This document shows positions 48,527-60,305 of a DNA stretch of 64,000 nucleotides, piece by piece. The notes under the pieces were generated by a model. That model was not told the DNA's origin and ran no database searches. It worked only from the letters and a program-made list of their open reading frames with translations. The translations under genes were made by a program, and so were the position numbers. Origin of the DNA: Sclerodactyla briareus (Eukaryota > Echinodermata > Holothuroidea > Dendrochirotida > Sclerodactylidae); assembly GCA_026419785.1 (NCBI GenBank), contig JAODTK010005787.1, forward strand, positions 1 to 64,000. Direction: 5' to 3'. The stretch's first letter is position 1. Each line of letters begins with the position of its first letter.

Positions 48527-49803
48527 AGCTGCTTTTACTAGGCGTGCGAATAGGCGATACGTTATTCGCCTGACGAAGACGTGTTGCGAGTCGCGGGGTA
48601 TTTACTTACTAGGCCCGCGAATCGCGACTCGCAGAAATAAATTTGCAGGTAAACCAAGAACTAGATGATCTGCCTATTCATCGCTATTTACGCGAAAACT
48701 TACAAGAAACATGCGCTAGCAAAGCACATCAATTTAGGCAAGATGTCATTATTGCCACAGGATATACCTCCTAATTGGAGAAAATACAGAGAGACGCGTT
48801 TCATCATTCACCAATTGACGACAACTGTTACTGTAGGCTAATGGGCCTATAAGGCTATGAACCTGTATGTCCCTCAGAGAATTTCCAGAATATGGGGTTG
48901 ACACACTACTCAACAACAGAGGTACATTACACTCCATGTACCTGTGGGTGTGATCATCACTCCATTTCACTCCATTGTAGAGAATCTTCGCCCATTATGG
49001 AGCATACTTCACTGTTCTAGAGTGGAATTCGAAGTGTGCTGAATGACCACTCCAATGTTTCCATAGAGAGCACAGTACGGATCTCGCCCATTAAGAGTGA
49101 TAACTTCACTCTATTAGAGTGAAATTCTACTCTACATTCGAGGTTTGCTGAGTGACTACTTCATTAGATGAAATTTCACCCTTTTGTTTTTGGAGAGCAT
49201 GCATGAGTGACATGGGTTTATAGACATGGCATGACATTTTTCCGGGATGACGTGTTCATGTAGTTTTTGGTTATTTAATTATGCCAATGGTTGGGTCAGA
49301 AGAAGGCTAGAAATATACATTCCCGGGGCTGGTCGATTCCCCGAGTACATCTATCCAACCCGATTGCAGAAGATTCCCGAGACCTTGGGGAGAATTCCCA
49401 CTGATCAGGTTATAAAACTCTCCAACAATCTCCATCATGCCGTCTCATTCGAACCTAGTCCATTTAGAAAATGCAATAGACTATGTAGGCCTATTTTAAC
49501 AGGCGAAACAAAGGGAATTGCACGATGTATGTGACACGATATGCCTATTTGCAGCAGAATACTGAAATTCTCAGTATAACGGTGTCATCAATTCGCGTTC
49601 CATTCGTTTAAAAAATCGCGAGCTGTCGCGCACGACACGCGATTTGAAATTGTCACCGGACAATTCGTTTTTTGTCGCGACCCGCGACAAAAAATCGCAC
49701 ATACGCGGATCGCGTGCCTAATTAATAGACCCATATAAATAACACAGGAGCGAAAAATAGTCTTTGTCGCGTATGCGCAATTCAGCGTGTTTAAAAAAGC
49801 ACC
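48527..49803. mobile_element. Harbinger-like non-autonomous DNA transposon
   Basis: The left end AGCTGCTTTTACTAGGCGTG, continuing CGAATAGGCGATACG, matches in inverted form the right end. The reverse complement of the right end is GGTGCTTTTTTAAACACGCT, continuing GAATTGCGCATACG. A TTA trinucleotide flanks each end (48524-48526 and 49804-49806), the target duplication typical of PIF/Harbinger elements. The subterminal regions are rich in GCGAATCGCGACTCGC and CGCGACAAAAAATCGC palindromes. The 1.28 kb interior has no transposase. Copy A of the host repeat lacks this insert, so it is a definite insertion. Confidence 0.72.
48945..49190. repeat. Tandem duplication with palindrome inside the Harbinger-like element
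   Basis: Two diverged units of about 105 to 115 bases. Both have TCGCCCATTA, TAACTTCACT or ATACTTCACT, (A/T)GAGTG(A/G)AATTC, GTGCTGAATGA or TTTGCTGAGTGA, and CACTCC or CTACTTC. The second holds the perfect palindrome TTCACTCTATTAGAGTGAA at 49105-49123 (9 bp arms, one-base centre). Confidence 0.7.
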
Positions 49804-50863
49804 TTACAGTTTACCTTCAGTGACCCCGACTTCACTTTTTAATTTCTCGGGAACCATGGTAGACCACATCCACCAAGTTTCGTGGAAATCCGACAACTTG
49901 AATAATCTGCATAAATTATGACAATTAGACCACTTAATACATATTCTAGGCAGAAAATCCAATCAGTCCATCAACCTGTCATCCAGGTCCTACATTCCAC
50001 CGACATCACTGTAGCACATACAGTTCTTGCATAATCTTGCTAACGAGCACAAACAATGAATCACATAAAATAAGCTAATGGCCACCGTCATTAATAACTT
50101 TGCTGCCCAAAATTTAATCAGATCGTGTACACCCAATCCCGGTGCTACAAACACATGGTTGTCATATTCGGCTCACGGTTTGTGAGAAATCCTGTTAAAC
50201 AGAAAGTGTGCCATAACACACACACCACCCTCTATATTGACCACTAGCTCTTCCTGAATTTCATTCAGGCGAGACAAAAAGGTGTTGTACAGAGACAGCC
50301 TCAAATTTGTGAGGATGGACTATAAGGATTGGTATGGTGGGGAAACCTACGGACAGGTAATCTACCTCAATAGAGAAATACTCATCCTTCCTTCCTCCAA
50401 TGCCAGCATCGTGAACTCATCTGGCTGCAGTACTATTGTGAAACAACCTGCCTAAAGTTGGACATCACTGGTTACCCTTGTCCTGGTTAAAGACAGTCAA
50501 CCCTGCACACACATGCCCTGTATAAACACTGCCACTCTTTGCTCTATTCAATAAAATAGTTCAACACACTTTCTGCTGTTACTCTTGAATAAAGTGAATA
50601 AAGCCAACTAGCCAACTAAACCTGAACTAGTCACACATACTTTGTCCTTTGGAGTACAGAATGCTTTTGGCTACCGTACAAGTGAGGTTGTTTACTGGCC
50701 ATTAATTTCAAAAGTGCAGCATTGCACTGCCTATTTTACTCCGGAATGCCCCTTTGGCCCTTTCCCTTCCACAGATATGACTCCCCAGGAAGGGCTGCTC
50801 AGAGTGGAAACAGTACTTGAATTGAGAGAACTAACATCTCAGTTTAGTTCCTTGTCAACTCAC

Positions 50864-51068
50864 CTGGTTGCGTTTGAACTTCTTCAAGTATCGCTGTGAG
50901 ACAAGTTCTCGGGTTGGAAGTCTGGTACGTCACTGGCATGGTGGGCGTGACTGTATCCTGGGTGCCTTGCTGCATAGCCAGGAAGGCCTGTATGCTCTGT
51001 AGCTCATTGTTGTACGTGCTGTCAGCCATCGTCTTGCCCTTGGAGGCCAGTCGACAAGCTGCCATCCA
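50864..51068 (-). CDS. FERMT: Kindlin exon (end of PH domain and F2 remainder)
   Basis: The acceptor GCTAG precedes TGGATGGCAGC (51068) and the donor is CAG|GTGAGT (50864/50863). It reads [19 protein letters not shown], then [19 protein letters not shown], which is the C-terminal helix of the kindlin PH domain and the return to F2. The last part reads, in another frame, PENL then [12 protein letters not shown] up to the donor. The family expects [12 protein letters not shown], so one G is missing at TTG(G)TC, and at least one more shift lies just upstream near the TMPV codons. Splice sites are intact. Confidence 0.93.
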
Positions 51069-51688
51069 CTAGCATATGGTCAGCCTGGTGGGGGTTCAAA
51101 CACATTCAATGAGTTAATCAGCAAATGCAAAAAAAGTCACAAGTTATTCCTGACTAAATTACAAAGTTCGTGTGATATGTGACTGCACACAATGAACTGC
51201 GGGTTGTCTTGAAATGTTAAACACTTCTTTTCATGCAAGCACAAATTCTTTAAAGAGAATGAATGCCTAAGAAAGAGAGGTACTTATTGATATCCTTCAG
51301 AAAATTCCGTGCAAAGTGAAAATTCCACGTAATAATCTGTATAAAATCCATATAATCTAGGTATCGGGTACAGGAATCGTAAACGATAATGAAGGAAAGT
51401 TGAGACGATACAAGGAGACCTGCTTGTTATGCAACGGGCGAAACAAGAATGCTGTCCCTACATTGTGTCAATTATAAATGGAGTTGGGAGCGGGGTTGTA
51501 AAACAGCCCTATTAGATGTTACTAGGAGCAACTGCTAATTAGTAAGAGGTTAAGGTGGGTTGGGAGCGCAGTGAATTTTGTGCTATCAAACAACATTCAG
51601 TTAACATTACAAATCATCGATCAATACGTTTGAATGCCTGTCACTCATGACAACATTGATCGAGGGAGTATAACCATGGCATACTTAC

Positions 51689-51786
51689 GTCATCACATCG
51701 TAACCAGAGCTCTGTTTGCCCCTCAGCCAGGAGTTTGATTCCAAACTTGCCGGTAGAAATATTAACATCCGGAGCAACCTCACAAC
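51689..51786 (-). CDS. FERMT: Kindlin exon (PH domain middle)
   Basis: 98 bases between TTTTCAG (acceptor) and GATGAC|GTAAGT (donor). With the split first codon it reads GCEVAPDVNISTGKFGIKLL followed by AEGQTELWLRCDD, matching the kindlin PH-domain segment (GCEVTPDVNIS..KF.IKLL...NE.WLRCD). The frame is intact. Between this exon and the next the family usually has a few more residues (E..YA.) before WMAACR. They are not seen here and may be divergent, deleted or in an unseen microexon. Confidence 0.95.
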
Positions 51787-54776
51787 CTGAAAAAAAAGAA
51801 ATGACATACTTAGAAGTCTGCAGTTCGATATCTTGCACGTACAAATTCTTGCATAACTTATTGCCAAGTTCAGCTCTGTGATTTTTTTCCCTTAAGATTT
51901 TTTTCCATTGTAGGACCAATAGATTGTTTCCTTTACTCTGTAATTTATGGATCGCACCACACACAGTACCATGAGTGGGTACCAGGCTGGTCACACTGTG
52001 ACAATTTTCAATGGACTGCTACATAACTTTCCTTCCATTTCAATGGGCCAACTATAGAGGTATGCGGTAATGTCCTAAATACCAGTACTAATCTCATCCA
52101 ACACACTTTGGATTGTTGTTTCTCAGCACCACTTTATTTAGATTTTATGTGATTAGATGGCTTTCTTCTCCAGTGTGCTACACCCATGGAGTTATACATC
52201 TTGTGATCTGTGTTGATAAAAATGTCCTGTAGGACTCTTTGGATGTGGTGGTAAGGGCATGAATATGCCAAATTTCCACGTATACGAGTGCCATAAATGG
52301 TACCACAGCGTGACTACACAGGGTCTATGCACAGACTGATCAAAATAATCTTGCTTGACCCTGTGCAGTTAACCCTATGTGTGAGTACTGATCGGCTGTC
52401 AGCCTTCACGTGCTGTGCCAATTAGATCGCATCATAGTAGCATTACCCAGGGAATACAATTCTTAATTAAAACACTGAATATTCATAGGAACGTCTAAAC
52501 ACATGGTGTGACTGGATTGTCATAATCATAAACAGGGTCCTGCAATCCTGGTGAATCAATTTCCATGACTTTCCCAACACCAAACAAAGAATTCCCATGA
52601 CCTATTTCTTGACGGGAGTCACTCACTTTTCACGTTGACCCTACAACGTAAACTTGAACCCAGCATACGTGCGCATCTACAACCGGCTACAATGTGGAAA
52701 ACATTAGGTCATACATTGCCGTTGCCGCCGTGAAATCTAAGCTCCCTAATGTCTTGACAAGAGACAGTAAACACCTTTTAATACCTTTTCCAAATCAGAA
52801 GAATCCTAGGGAGCAACATTACTTAGTATCGTCATAGAGCGAAAAACTGCCCTCTGACGAATATAAACGAATAAATCTCAAAGTAGGAAGGGCAATCGAC
52901 CTTGCGTGGGTTTCATAGGAAGCTAATTTTATCATCTGGCTGGGTGTTTTAAACTTGCAAGGGAAGGATTGACATTTGATCCCAAATCAGGGTAAATCTG
53001 ATCAGAGCACAATCAGTATCATTGTAGTGTGACTCTGGCCCTTCAAGGCCCAGGTCACTATGAACACTATATGTGATACAGATACACTTTTTAAAAAACT
53101 GTGGTTGTCCTTATTGTGCTTTAACATAGCTTAGTAAATTAACAAACAGCTACACTTTTGTTAATGGCAGCATTGGAATTGCGACGAAAGTGAAACAAAT
53201 GTTTTTCGATATTATACCTCTCAATTGCTCTGGGCTTTATTTTGCGCATGTATAAGACCAAGTTCTTACAACATTATATTGCAACCATACCACAGCCACA
53301 CAACTGGATATTGTATTCCTCATCAAAAATTATTCCAGCTATACCTGGGAATATCGTGATGTATTTGCTGTTTATGAAATGCATGTTAAATCGGGACATT
53401 TTTTTGGTTCTGGTCAGCAGGATTTTTTTTTTTTAAGAGAAGGCTGAAAAATTGCAAGGTTTTCAGAACAGTGAGCAATAAAAGACTAAAACCCAAATAA
53501 TTGTGATTCATCTTGACACTGAAAATGTGCAGTGACTTACATCATAGCCTGCTACTGTACATGGTGGTATTGGTTTAGATCGATGATTGAAATGATTGAG
53601 CATACTCGCTATATCCGCAGGTGTTTGTACACATTCCCACAATTGTGGGTGAGGCCCAGGTCTCCAGGTCACCCATGTAGTAGGAAATGAGGGTAAGTTT
53701 CTGCTACAACACCAAACCTCACGAAGGCAGTGCTGCGATAGTGAGGTCACCACTGTGTTTGAGTGCATACCCGGTTTAACTGGATGAAAAGAGTATACAT
53801 AGCAGGAATTTTTAGGCACGTTCTCCTACCTGTAACCCACTCACTAACTAGACATGGGTGGCGGGGTACCGCCCACGTGTATATTCCTCCCTCACCTTCC
53901 CGCTTTTTATCAATCCTTGGGAAGAGTACTAACACCCCACAAAGACCTCCATTTTGGTCAGAAACAAAATAGCCTTCATCTCCAAGTTTGTTGTAGTCCA
54001 TGGAATTTTACAAAAAAATCATATAAGTTATGCATATTTGACCCATGATGGCCTTGAAAGGACTTTCAACTTTGTCCAGGAACAAATGGTAGCCCCCATC
54101 CACCAGTTTCGTTCAAATCTGATCAAAGTTTTCTTCAAATCCGACTAACTTAAAAATTTCACGAGTTATGCAAATTAGCAGCCCCCAAGCATTGCCATGA
54201 TCCCACTTTGACTCATCCAACTTTCCACTAAGGTGGAACTGTATACCATGTTTCACATATCAATCAGAATGAAGGTAAAAGAGTTATTCGCTAACGGCCT
54301 AAAGTTTTCATCAAGCGGCAACTGGAGCAATGTGGCGGGGCTATATGCGGCGTCCTTTCTGACCTTTGATTTACATATAACCGGGTAGAGCGGACAAAAA
54401 CCAAGCAGGGTTTGTTACTTGCGGCCGCGTAACCGTTGGAAGCACGTACGGTTTGTATTCCCTCTATCTGGTAATTACCAAAGTCCAACCCGTTCGAAAG
54501 AACGCACCATTAATTACCAGTCATGGGAAAATCCTTGACACATCCATCTGAGCAGAGATGAGTCTGTTGTCGAAGTAGGCTCCTCCCAGTTTAGTCACAC
54601 TTGAACATCTTATCCCGAGTATGTATAGGTCTCCCCACTGACCTCCAGATCAGGACTATGTAATTGCATTAATCGGCTCTAGGGTGGATCAATCACTATA
54701 GATTCCCTCGTTGACTAAAATAAAACCAAAGTTTTGACGTCAATTGTTAGAATTGCTAAACTACTACTACTACTAC
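51787..54776. other. Kindlin intron, no additional exon seen
   Basis: Open frames at 53508-53819 and 53747-54001 on the minus strand lack family similarity and frame compatibility with the flanking exons. 53990-54260 is another member of the ATGCAAAT repeat family (octamer at 54168). The rest is unremarkable AT-rich intron. Confidence 0.5.
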
Positions 54777-54903
54777 CTTTGAGATTGAGCTTTTGACACT
54801 GGTGATCCAGAAGTGTCCTGGGCAGTCTTTGTACTGGGGAAAGTGTTGTGTCGCGGAAGATGAAGTAACCACGCTTCAGCTCTTCAGGGTGAATTTCTTC
54901 GGC
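54777..54903 (-). CDS. FERMT: Kindlin exon (PH domain start), with frameshifts
   Basis: The acceptor is TTCCTACAG (ending 54904) and the donor AAAG|GTAGTA (54777/54776). It completes the arginine codon from the previous exon and reads PKKFTLKS. A shift then leads to KRGYFIFRDTTLS, another shift to QYK, a further frame to TAQDTSGSPV, and finally LNLKG. The order of blocks matches the first strands of the kindlin PH domain (FRPKKFTLKSYKR.WF.FRDTTLSQYK...GTPVHQ.NLKG). At least three small indels are needed to keep one frame. Intact splice sites and preserved codons argue for sequencing or assembly error. Confidence 0.88.
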
Positions 54904-55180
54904 CTGTAGGAAACAAAACAAATTATGAGGTTTATCCACGATTTATTAGATAACGATGCCTCGCTAAGTGTTGCAGCGGCTTCATACCAAACACTGCACA
55001 GAACCAGCAGCTCACCACTTGCATGCCACACAGAAAAATACAATAGTAACCAACAAGATAAATTTTTCATGTCATTCATCATCCAGCATTCAATTTATAC
55101 TTTTACCACCCTTAACACCTAACTAATTCACTCAATTTCCATTGTACTTGGTTTCTCTAGCATGGCGTTTAGTTTCTTAC

Positions 55181-55299
55181 ATTAGGTTCTGTTGTCAGTG
55201 TGTCACTAGGAACAAAAGGTATCTCCCCCAGGTGAACAGGGTGTTGTGCGTAAGGGTAGTATGTCTTCACATACAAACCGTGGTAATGTACAACTTCAG
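55181..55299 (-). other. Orphan exon-like open segment in a kindlin intron
   Basis: 119 bases between a strong acceptor (TTTTTTCAG|CTGAAG) and a donor (AAT|GTAAGA), with one frame open throughout: EVVHYHGLYVKTYYPYAQHP followed by VHLGEIPFVPSDTLTTEPN. It is rich in aromatic residues and looks like real protein. It does not fit the kindlin message: the previous exon leaves two bases (AG) and joining them to this segment gives an immediate TGA. It could be an exon of a nested gene, a poison exon, or a chance match. Family unknown. Confidence 0.4.
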
Positions 55300-57244
55300 C
55301 TGAAAAAACGGCCGGCCCTAATCTAGTTCAGATAACTAGCTCAAGATAGGGCTTGATAAGAAGGAGTAACTCAAGACAAGAGAAAAGAAAATAATGTTCA
55401 CTGATTAATCCTATTAATCTTTTTCTATCACCAATTTATGTTTGACATGGGGAGGGGAAGCGAAAACTACTCTGTTAATTCCATTGGCACGTTTTTTTTT
55501 TCATGCCAGATAATAACTATACTCCAGAACTGTATAATGTTCGGCACTGTTTGATAAAATTTACACCTCCATTACCACCAGAAACCCTTCACTTTCATCC
55601 GAGGAACACATGGTTATCACCAGAATAAAGTGGGCATTGGCTATGAAACACTTCCAACCGATGTATTAGCACGAATTGGCAACATACCAAGACATTTCAG
55701 CCAAAAGTTATCTTATTTATAATAATAGATATACTATCACTTTTTAACATTTATAATAAAAACGTCAAGGTCTCTTTTCAATATATCAATCAATTGATCG
55801 TACTATAAACATTAATCAATCACACAAAAACACACAGATACAAGCACAAATACACTATTAAACCAAACCAAACAGTAACAATGATAGCTCAGTGATCAGC
55901 ATTACTCATAATAGAGTAATTAATATTCCCTACTTTTTTCCCCCTTGTTGATATGATAGCCAGCAAACAGTTTTTTTTGCTAATAACTCAAACTGAAACT
56001 GCGAGAACCGCAAGATGAATTTGGGATCAACAGAGAATCCCAACTGATTTTTACTGTGAAAATTTGGCCTCATAATTATTTCAGGTCACTCTTGAAACAT
56101 CAACGAACTGTGATATTTCAGTTTTGTAAGAATTTGTAGACATCAGCCATAGTAGGTATAATTGGAATACACCAGCATTTCTATATCATATTTCTGGATT
56201 GGGTTACATGCAAGGCAGGGTAATATCAGCAAAGGGAGTTTTGTATGCTTAGTCTTTCATAACAATACAATGTACTGTGCCCCTATCATGCAGATAAGAT
56301 AGGAATCATGAAAGCATGTTTATAGTGGTAATACCACCAATGATATCGTCTGACAGGTTTATAACAATGCATTCATAATATTAGCTTACATCAACACAAC
56401 ATGGTCCTATGGGCTATAACAGGGCTATAACCCTATGTAGGCCTGGATGCCTGTTGGGCATGGTTCTAGGTCTGTGGCCGTCCTAACATGACAGACCATA
56501 TCACAACATTAGTATCAGAACATTAAATTTCGCAATGCTTGTAAAGATTGGGTTGCATTGCATTAGTAAAGCCAGATAGGAAATTTTAATTCAGGTCTCT
56601 CATGACGCAGTACACTATATCACTGTCATGTAATTATACCTAATTGTATCACATATCAGGTACATTATCACAGGATAAAAAACCATCAGGCAGTGGGGCT
56701 GGTGCAACATCTATCCCCTTTTCCATTCTCAGATTTCCATTTCAATCAGTTTTTGTGATATGGAAGCAAATACTCCAATCAGTTTAGCTATGCCTTACTG
56801 ATTTTTGAATATGAAGTAACAGTCATTGGTTAAAAAAATGCTGATTCATAATGTCTTGGTCACTTGGTCACTGGTTTGGGGGTTTAAATGCCCTCCCCCA
56901 TGACCAGAAAACATTGAGCTCAGAAATTATTAGAAAATTAGTGGGGAATTCTTCGTTCAAATTTCAGTTTTTGCAACAAATATTGCACCATATTGAATCT
57001 ATTGTCCCATTCAATTGCCTTCCAAGATTTGGACTCCCTGTCAGAACTCCCCAGAAAATATCCTGCTACACTACTGCTTCTTTATCAACTAACACTCCCC
57101 CAATTTTGGCACGTCACAAACGTATGATAATTTGCACTCATGCGCTGTGAAGAATTATCCAGTTGAGTTGAGGCACAAATCTTTCAGGCCTATGACCGTG
57201 CCACAGCAGTTGTTCAACTCGATTGATAACAGCCGGATTCTTAC
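55300..57244. other. Kindlin intron, nothing recognised
   Basis: AT-rich sequence with no satellite unit, mobile element end or exon that I can defend. The 56851-57150 plus frame is not supported. Confidence 0.45.
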
Positions 57245-57294
57245 CTGAAGAACTTCAAGCTGTCATTTAGCTCTGGGACAGATGTTATGTCACT
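57245..57294 (-). CDS. FERMT: Kindlin small exon (linker into PH domain)
   Basis: Fifty bases, with acceptor TTTTGTAG before 57294 and donor TTCAG|GTAAGA at 57245/57244. It reads SDITSVPELNDSLKFF plus two bases of the arginine completed by the next exon (R of RPKKFTLK). The family has I.E.PEL...LK.F.PKK.TLK at this point. The phases fit both neighbours: it starts in phase 0 after the upstream exon and leaves two bases for the downstream one. The exon is too short for ordinary ORF calling. Confidence 0.9.
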
Positions 57295-59954
57295 CTACAA
57301 AATGAGAGAGGAGAGAGGAGGGGAAGATCAGTTTTAATAGTGTGAAGAATAAAATAATCATCATCGGTCACTGACAGACGTGGCTGTCAAAATACCCAGC
57401 AATGAGTGGCAGTTGAGGCACATCTGCCAATGGTAGGAGAGTCACTGAACTGTAAGAGAAAACAGTAACGTGACATTGGCTGGTGAATGGCAGGCAGATA
57501 TGAGGGCTTTGTAGCAACGTCGAGCCATTGGCCTAGGGGGTGAGCGGACAGGCATGAAATTTGGGACTCAACATCACAGGCATGAAATTTCTTATTTAAG
57601 ATTACATTCACACGAGAAACAAGACACATGTTTCATGGAAACACTTGACTCTCACGGCACTCTGCCGACGTATGTTCTTACTACAGAAGCTCAATTCATG
57701 CAGAATAGACAAGACCCTCATTTCTCTCTTCTATAAGGGGACAATCAAGAGCATTATTACGTTTTGTTTGCCGCATGGGGAGGTAATACAACAATAAGAG
57801 ACATGGCTAAGTTAAATACAATAGTTAGGAAAGCGAGGTGATTGCCAGTCCCAGGACCAAGATAACTAATGATAATCATGTCTGTTACAAACAGAAGCGT
57901 GTTAAAGATTGCCCGGAGCAAGTTCCTTGCGCGTGTTCCTGGTATTGCGGATTCCTGTACGAAAACCAACGCAATTGATTACGGTTTTACGCCCGCGTAT
58001 GCCGAGCAGTTAACTACAAAGTTGTAATATATGTTTGAGTGTGGTGTAGGCTCTTCCTTGATGCGTGCATGCCGAACAGTCCGCACTCTAGTTCTTAATT
58101 ATGCTCTATGGGTTAAATACAGCAGTCGAAAAGGCAAACCGATTGTTGTTAAATGCTGAACCAAGAGGAATAGACGGTCTTTCTTCCCAGATCTATTCTA
58201 AATCTTGCCAATGAGTTTTGTAGGAAATAAGTATGTGCAATGTGCCAGAATGTTGGAGTGGGTATTAGTCTTGTTGCAGTTTTGTATTTTATTGTCTTAT
58301 AAATTGTATATTCGTATTCTTAACTGTTTTTTGTATGAGATGAAGTGAAGTGAAGTTTAATTCCTTTTATGGTCAATAAGATTCTTATATCTTACCTTAT
58401 ATCTTATATATCATATGAGGAAACTGATCCATGGCTTTCATTAGTCCAACACAATCCAACTTCTTCAGTCATTGCCACACTCAAGTTATGTTAACTTGTT
58501 TTTTTTCTCAAGGTGTGAAATAATAAATCACTAGGTTCATAGATATCTGGTTTTCATATTTTAGTAAAGTACAATAGTCCTGTGAATGACTTCTGGTGCT
58601 CCCTGTATAATACACTATGTAAGCCAAACCCCCAGAATGAAGGTGAGTAGATCCAAGTGCATCAATAAGCCACAATCGGCTATTGCAATATTCCCCTTGT
58701 CATGCCCTGAGGGAGGGAGGAGGATTGCCCAGTAATACAGAGTCGAGGTTAGAACATGTATTCTGAGAACCCTGTAACAAACACTGTAGATGAGATTAGC
58801 CTAGATATCTACAACATTACTTGCATGATATTAGAAATGATCTCATTCATGTCCATTCGAAACCTTCATGTTATCTTCCTGTTATCAAGGGGCAAAATTG
58901 CAGCAATCACAGTGTAGTCTATGGTGACATCGGGCAAACCCTTGCAATCTTACCTCCCCTGTCATGTCATGAAATCCTCAAAAAGTCAACAAGACGAGAC
59001 GTAACAATACGTTACAATAGATTTACCATGGTATACATTTTTCAGCCCTAGTTATCAAATTTCACACTCATGGATTTCTTCCCCACCAAGAGGCTTCTCC
59101 CTAAGCAATTGTTATTCCTGAATTTTGCACTATATTAAGGAAGAAGCATTTATGTAGAATATGGAACAAATTTTTCAGAAAGCTGCACATACCCAGGAAC
59201 CACTCTCAAAACATACCTCGCTCTTTTTTGCAAAAGGTATTGACTATTCTTCAGCTACAGATCAGCTCAGTTCTCCAATTCAACTACCGCTGTGCCTAAG
59301 TGCACCTTCATAAAAAATGCTCCATTCTCGAGATCCATTCTGGCTGTTTCCTACATCGATGTGACGGGGGAGCTGAATTCCGTGACAATCCCAGGGACGC
59401 ACCGGCAAGATAAATGAGGCGAACAGCGGAGCTGAGCCTTGGCGATCAACAAAATAAATTGGGTTGTGCCTTCTCCACTGATTAGAAATACTCGGATAAG
59501 GAAGAAATTGGGAAGCAAATGGAAAGCAAGTACTTTGAGACTCGAGGGAGAGAACTCTAAAGAAAACAGAATCATAAATGATAGTGATGCACAGATATAT
59601 CTATGTATCTCAACAGAAGGGAATTACTGATTGGACTGATAAGACTTCAGTGTAGATAGGTGACACCCAATGAATGCTAACATGTCTGTGTTTTAGTGTC
59701 TTAAGAGTCCTAGTCTCTGATGACCAGCAACAAATATGGCAGAACCCAGTCGAGGTTTCAAATCAACCTAGCATTGACCTTTAAAAATACTGTAATCCTA
59801 CCCCTGGATGCATTATGCCAGTGTTACATTGTCAAGCCTTCCTGCCATGTGCTCTCAATAACTGCTTCCTTCTAGGGGTTGATTCAATATCCCATTCCTT
59901 ATTAGCTTCCTTTAATGTTCCGACACACCCTGTGAACAAATTGAGCTTCTCAGA
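57295..59954. other. Kindlin intron, nothing recognised
   Basis: AT-rich intron sequence. Short overlapping open frames on both strands (for example 57387-57629 and 57757-57969) have no conserved motif. A G/C-rich homopolymer is absent here. Confidence 0.45.
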
Positions 59955-60305
59955 CTTTTTTTATGGTATACTTAAGAGGATTGTTCCTATTCAAGGTCCA
60001 GCAAGGATGCAGACCTGGATACTGTACCGATTGGTCCGCTGCGAAGCCTCACCCGGTACACACAGATAAGCAACTGCCTTTTTGGGCGATATACCTTAAT
60101 GTGGGGGTGGGGGGTAATCCACTAGAACGTCAACTCGCAAAATTGCCTACCCCTCGTTTGTCCCTGCTCCAATCCCTTGTGCTGAGCGTCCTCAGCAAGA
60201 AGCAACAGGTACCATTTTTAAAGTCTTTGGTATGACCCGAACCCGGATATCGAACCCCGGTCTCCCGGGTGGAAGGCCGACACTACCAACTGGGCCAACC
60301 ACTCC
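59955..60305 (-). mobile_element. tRNA-derived SINE, nearly full length
   Basis: On the minus strand the head reads GGAGTGGTTGGCCCAGTTGG then TAGTGTCGGCCTTCCACC and GGGAGACCGGGGTTCGATAT followed by CCGGGTTCGGGTC. The A box (TGGCCCAGTTGG) and B box (GGTTCGATATCC) are those of a tRNA promoter. The body contains GGTACCTGTTGCTTCTTGCT followed by GAGGACGCTCAGCACAAGGG, and the tail contains GTATCCAGGTCTGCATCCTT, GCTGGACCTTGAATAGG and AAGTATACCATAAAAAAAG. Length is about 350 bp. It lies in a kindlin intron in the same orientation as the gene. Confidence 0.85.

Larger units (their letters stand above)
47840..50285 (+). repeat. Dispersed repeat, copy B, in a kindlin intron
   Basis: Second copy of the 4800-5975 element in the same orientation on the plus strand, within the intron between the exons at 47604-47752 and 50864-51068. 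It is interrupted at 48527-49803 by a DNA transposon. Its right end reads CTGAATTTCATTCAGGCGAG then ACAAAAAGG. No coding capacity is visible. Confidence 0.85.

Noticed and set aside
60230-60305. A possible tRNA gene on the minus strand
   Set aside because: It is joined to a SINE body whose 3' third recurs at 61680-61805, so it is a SINE head.
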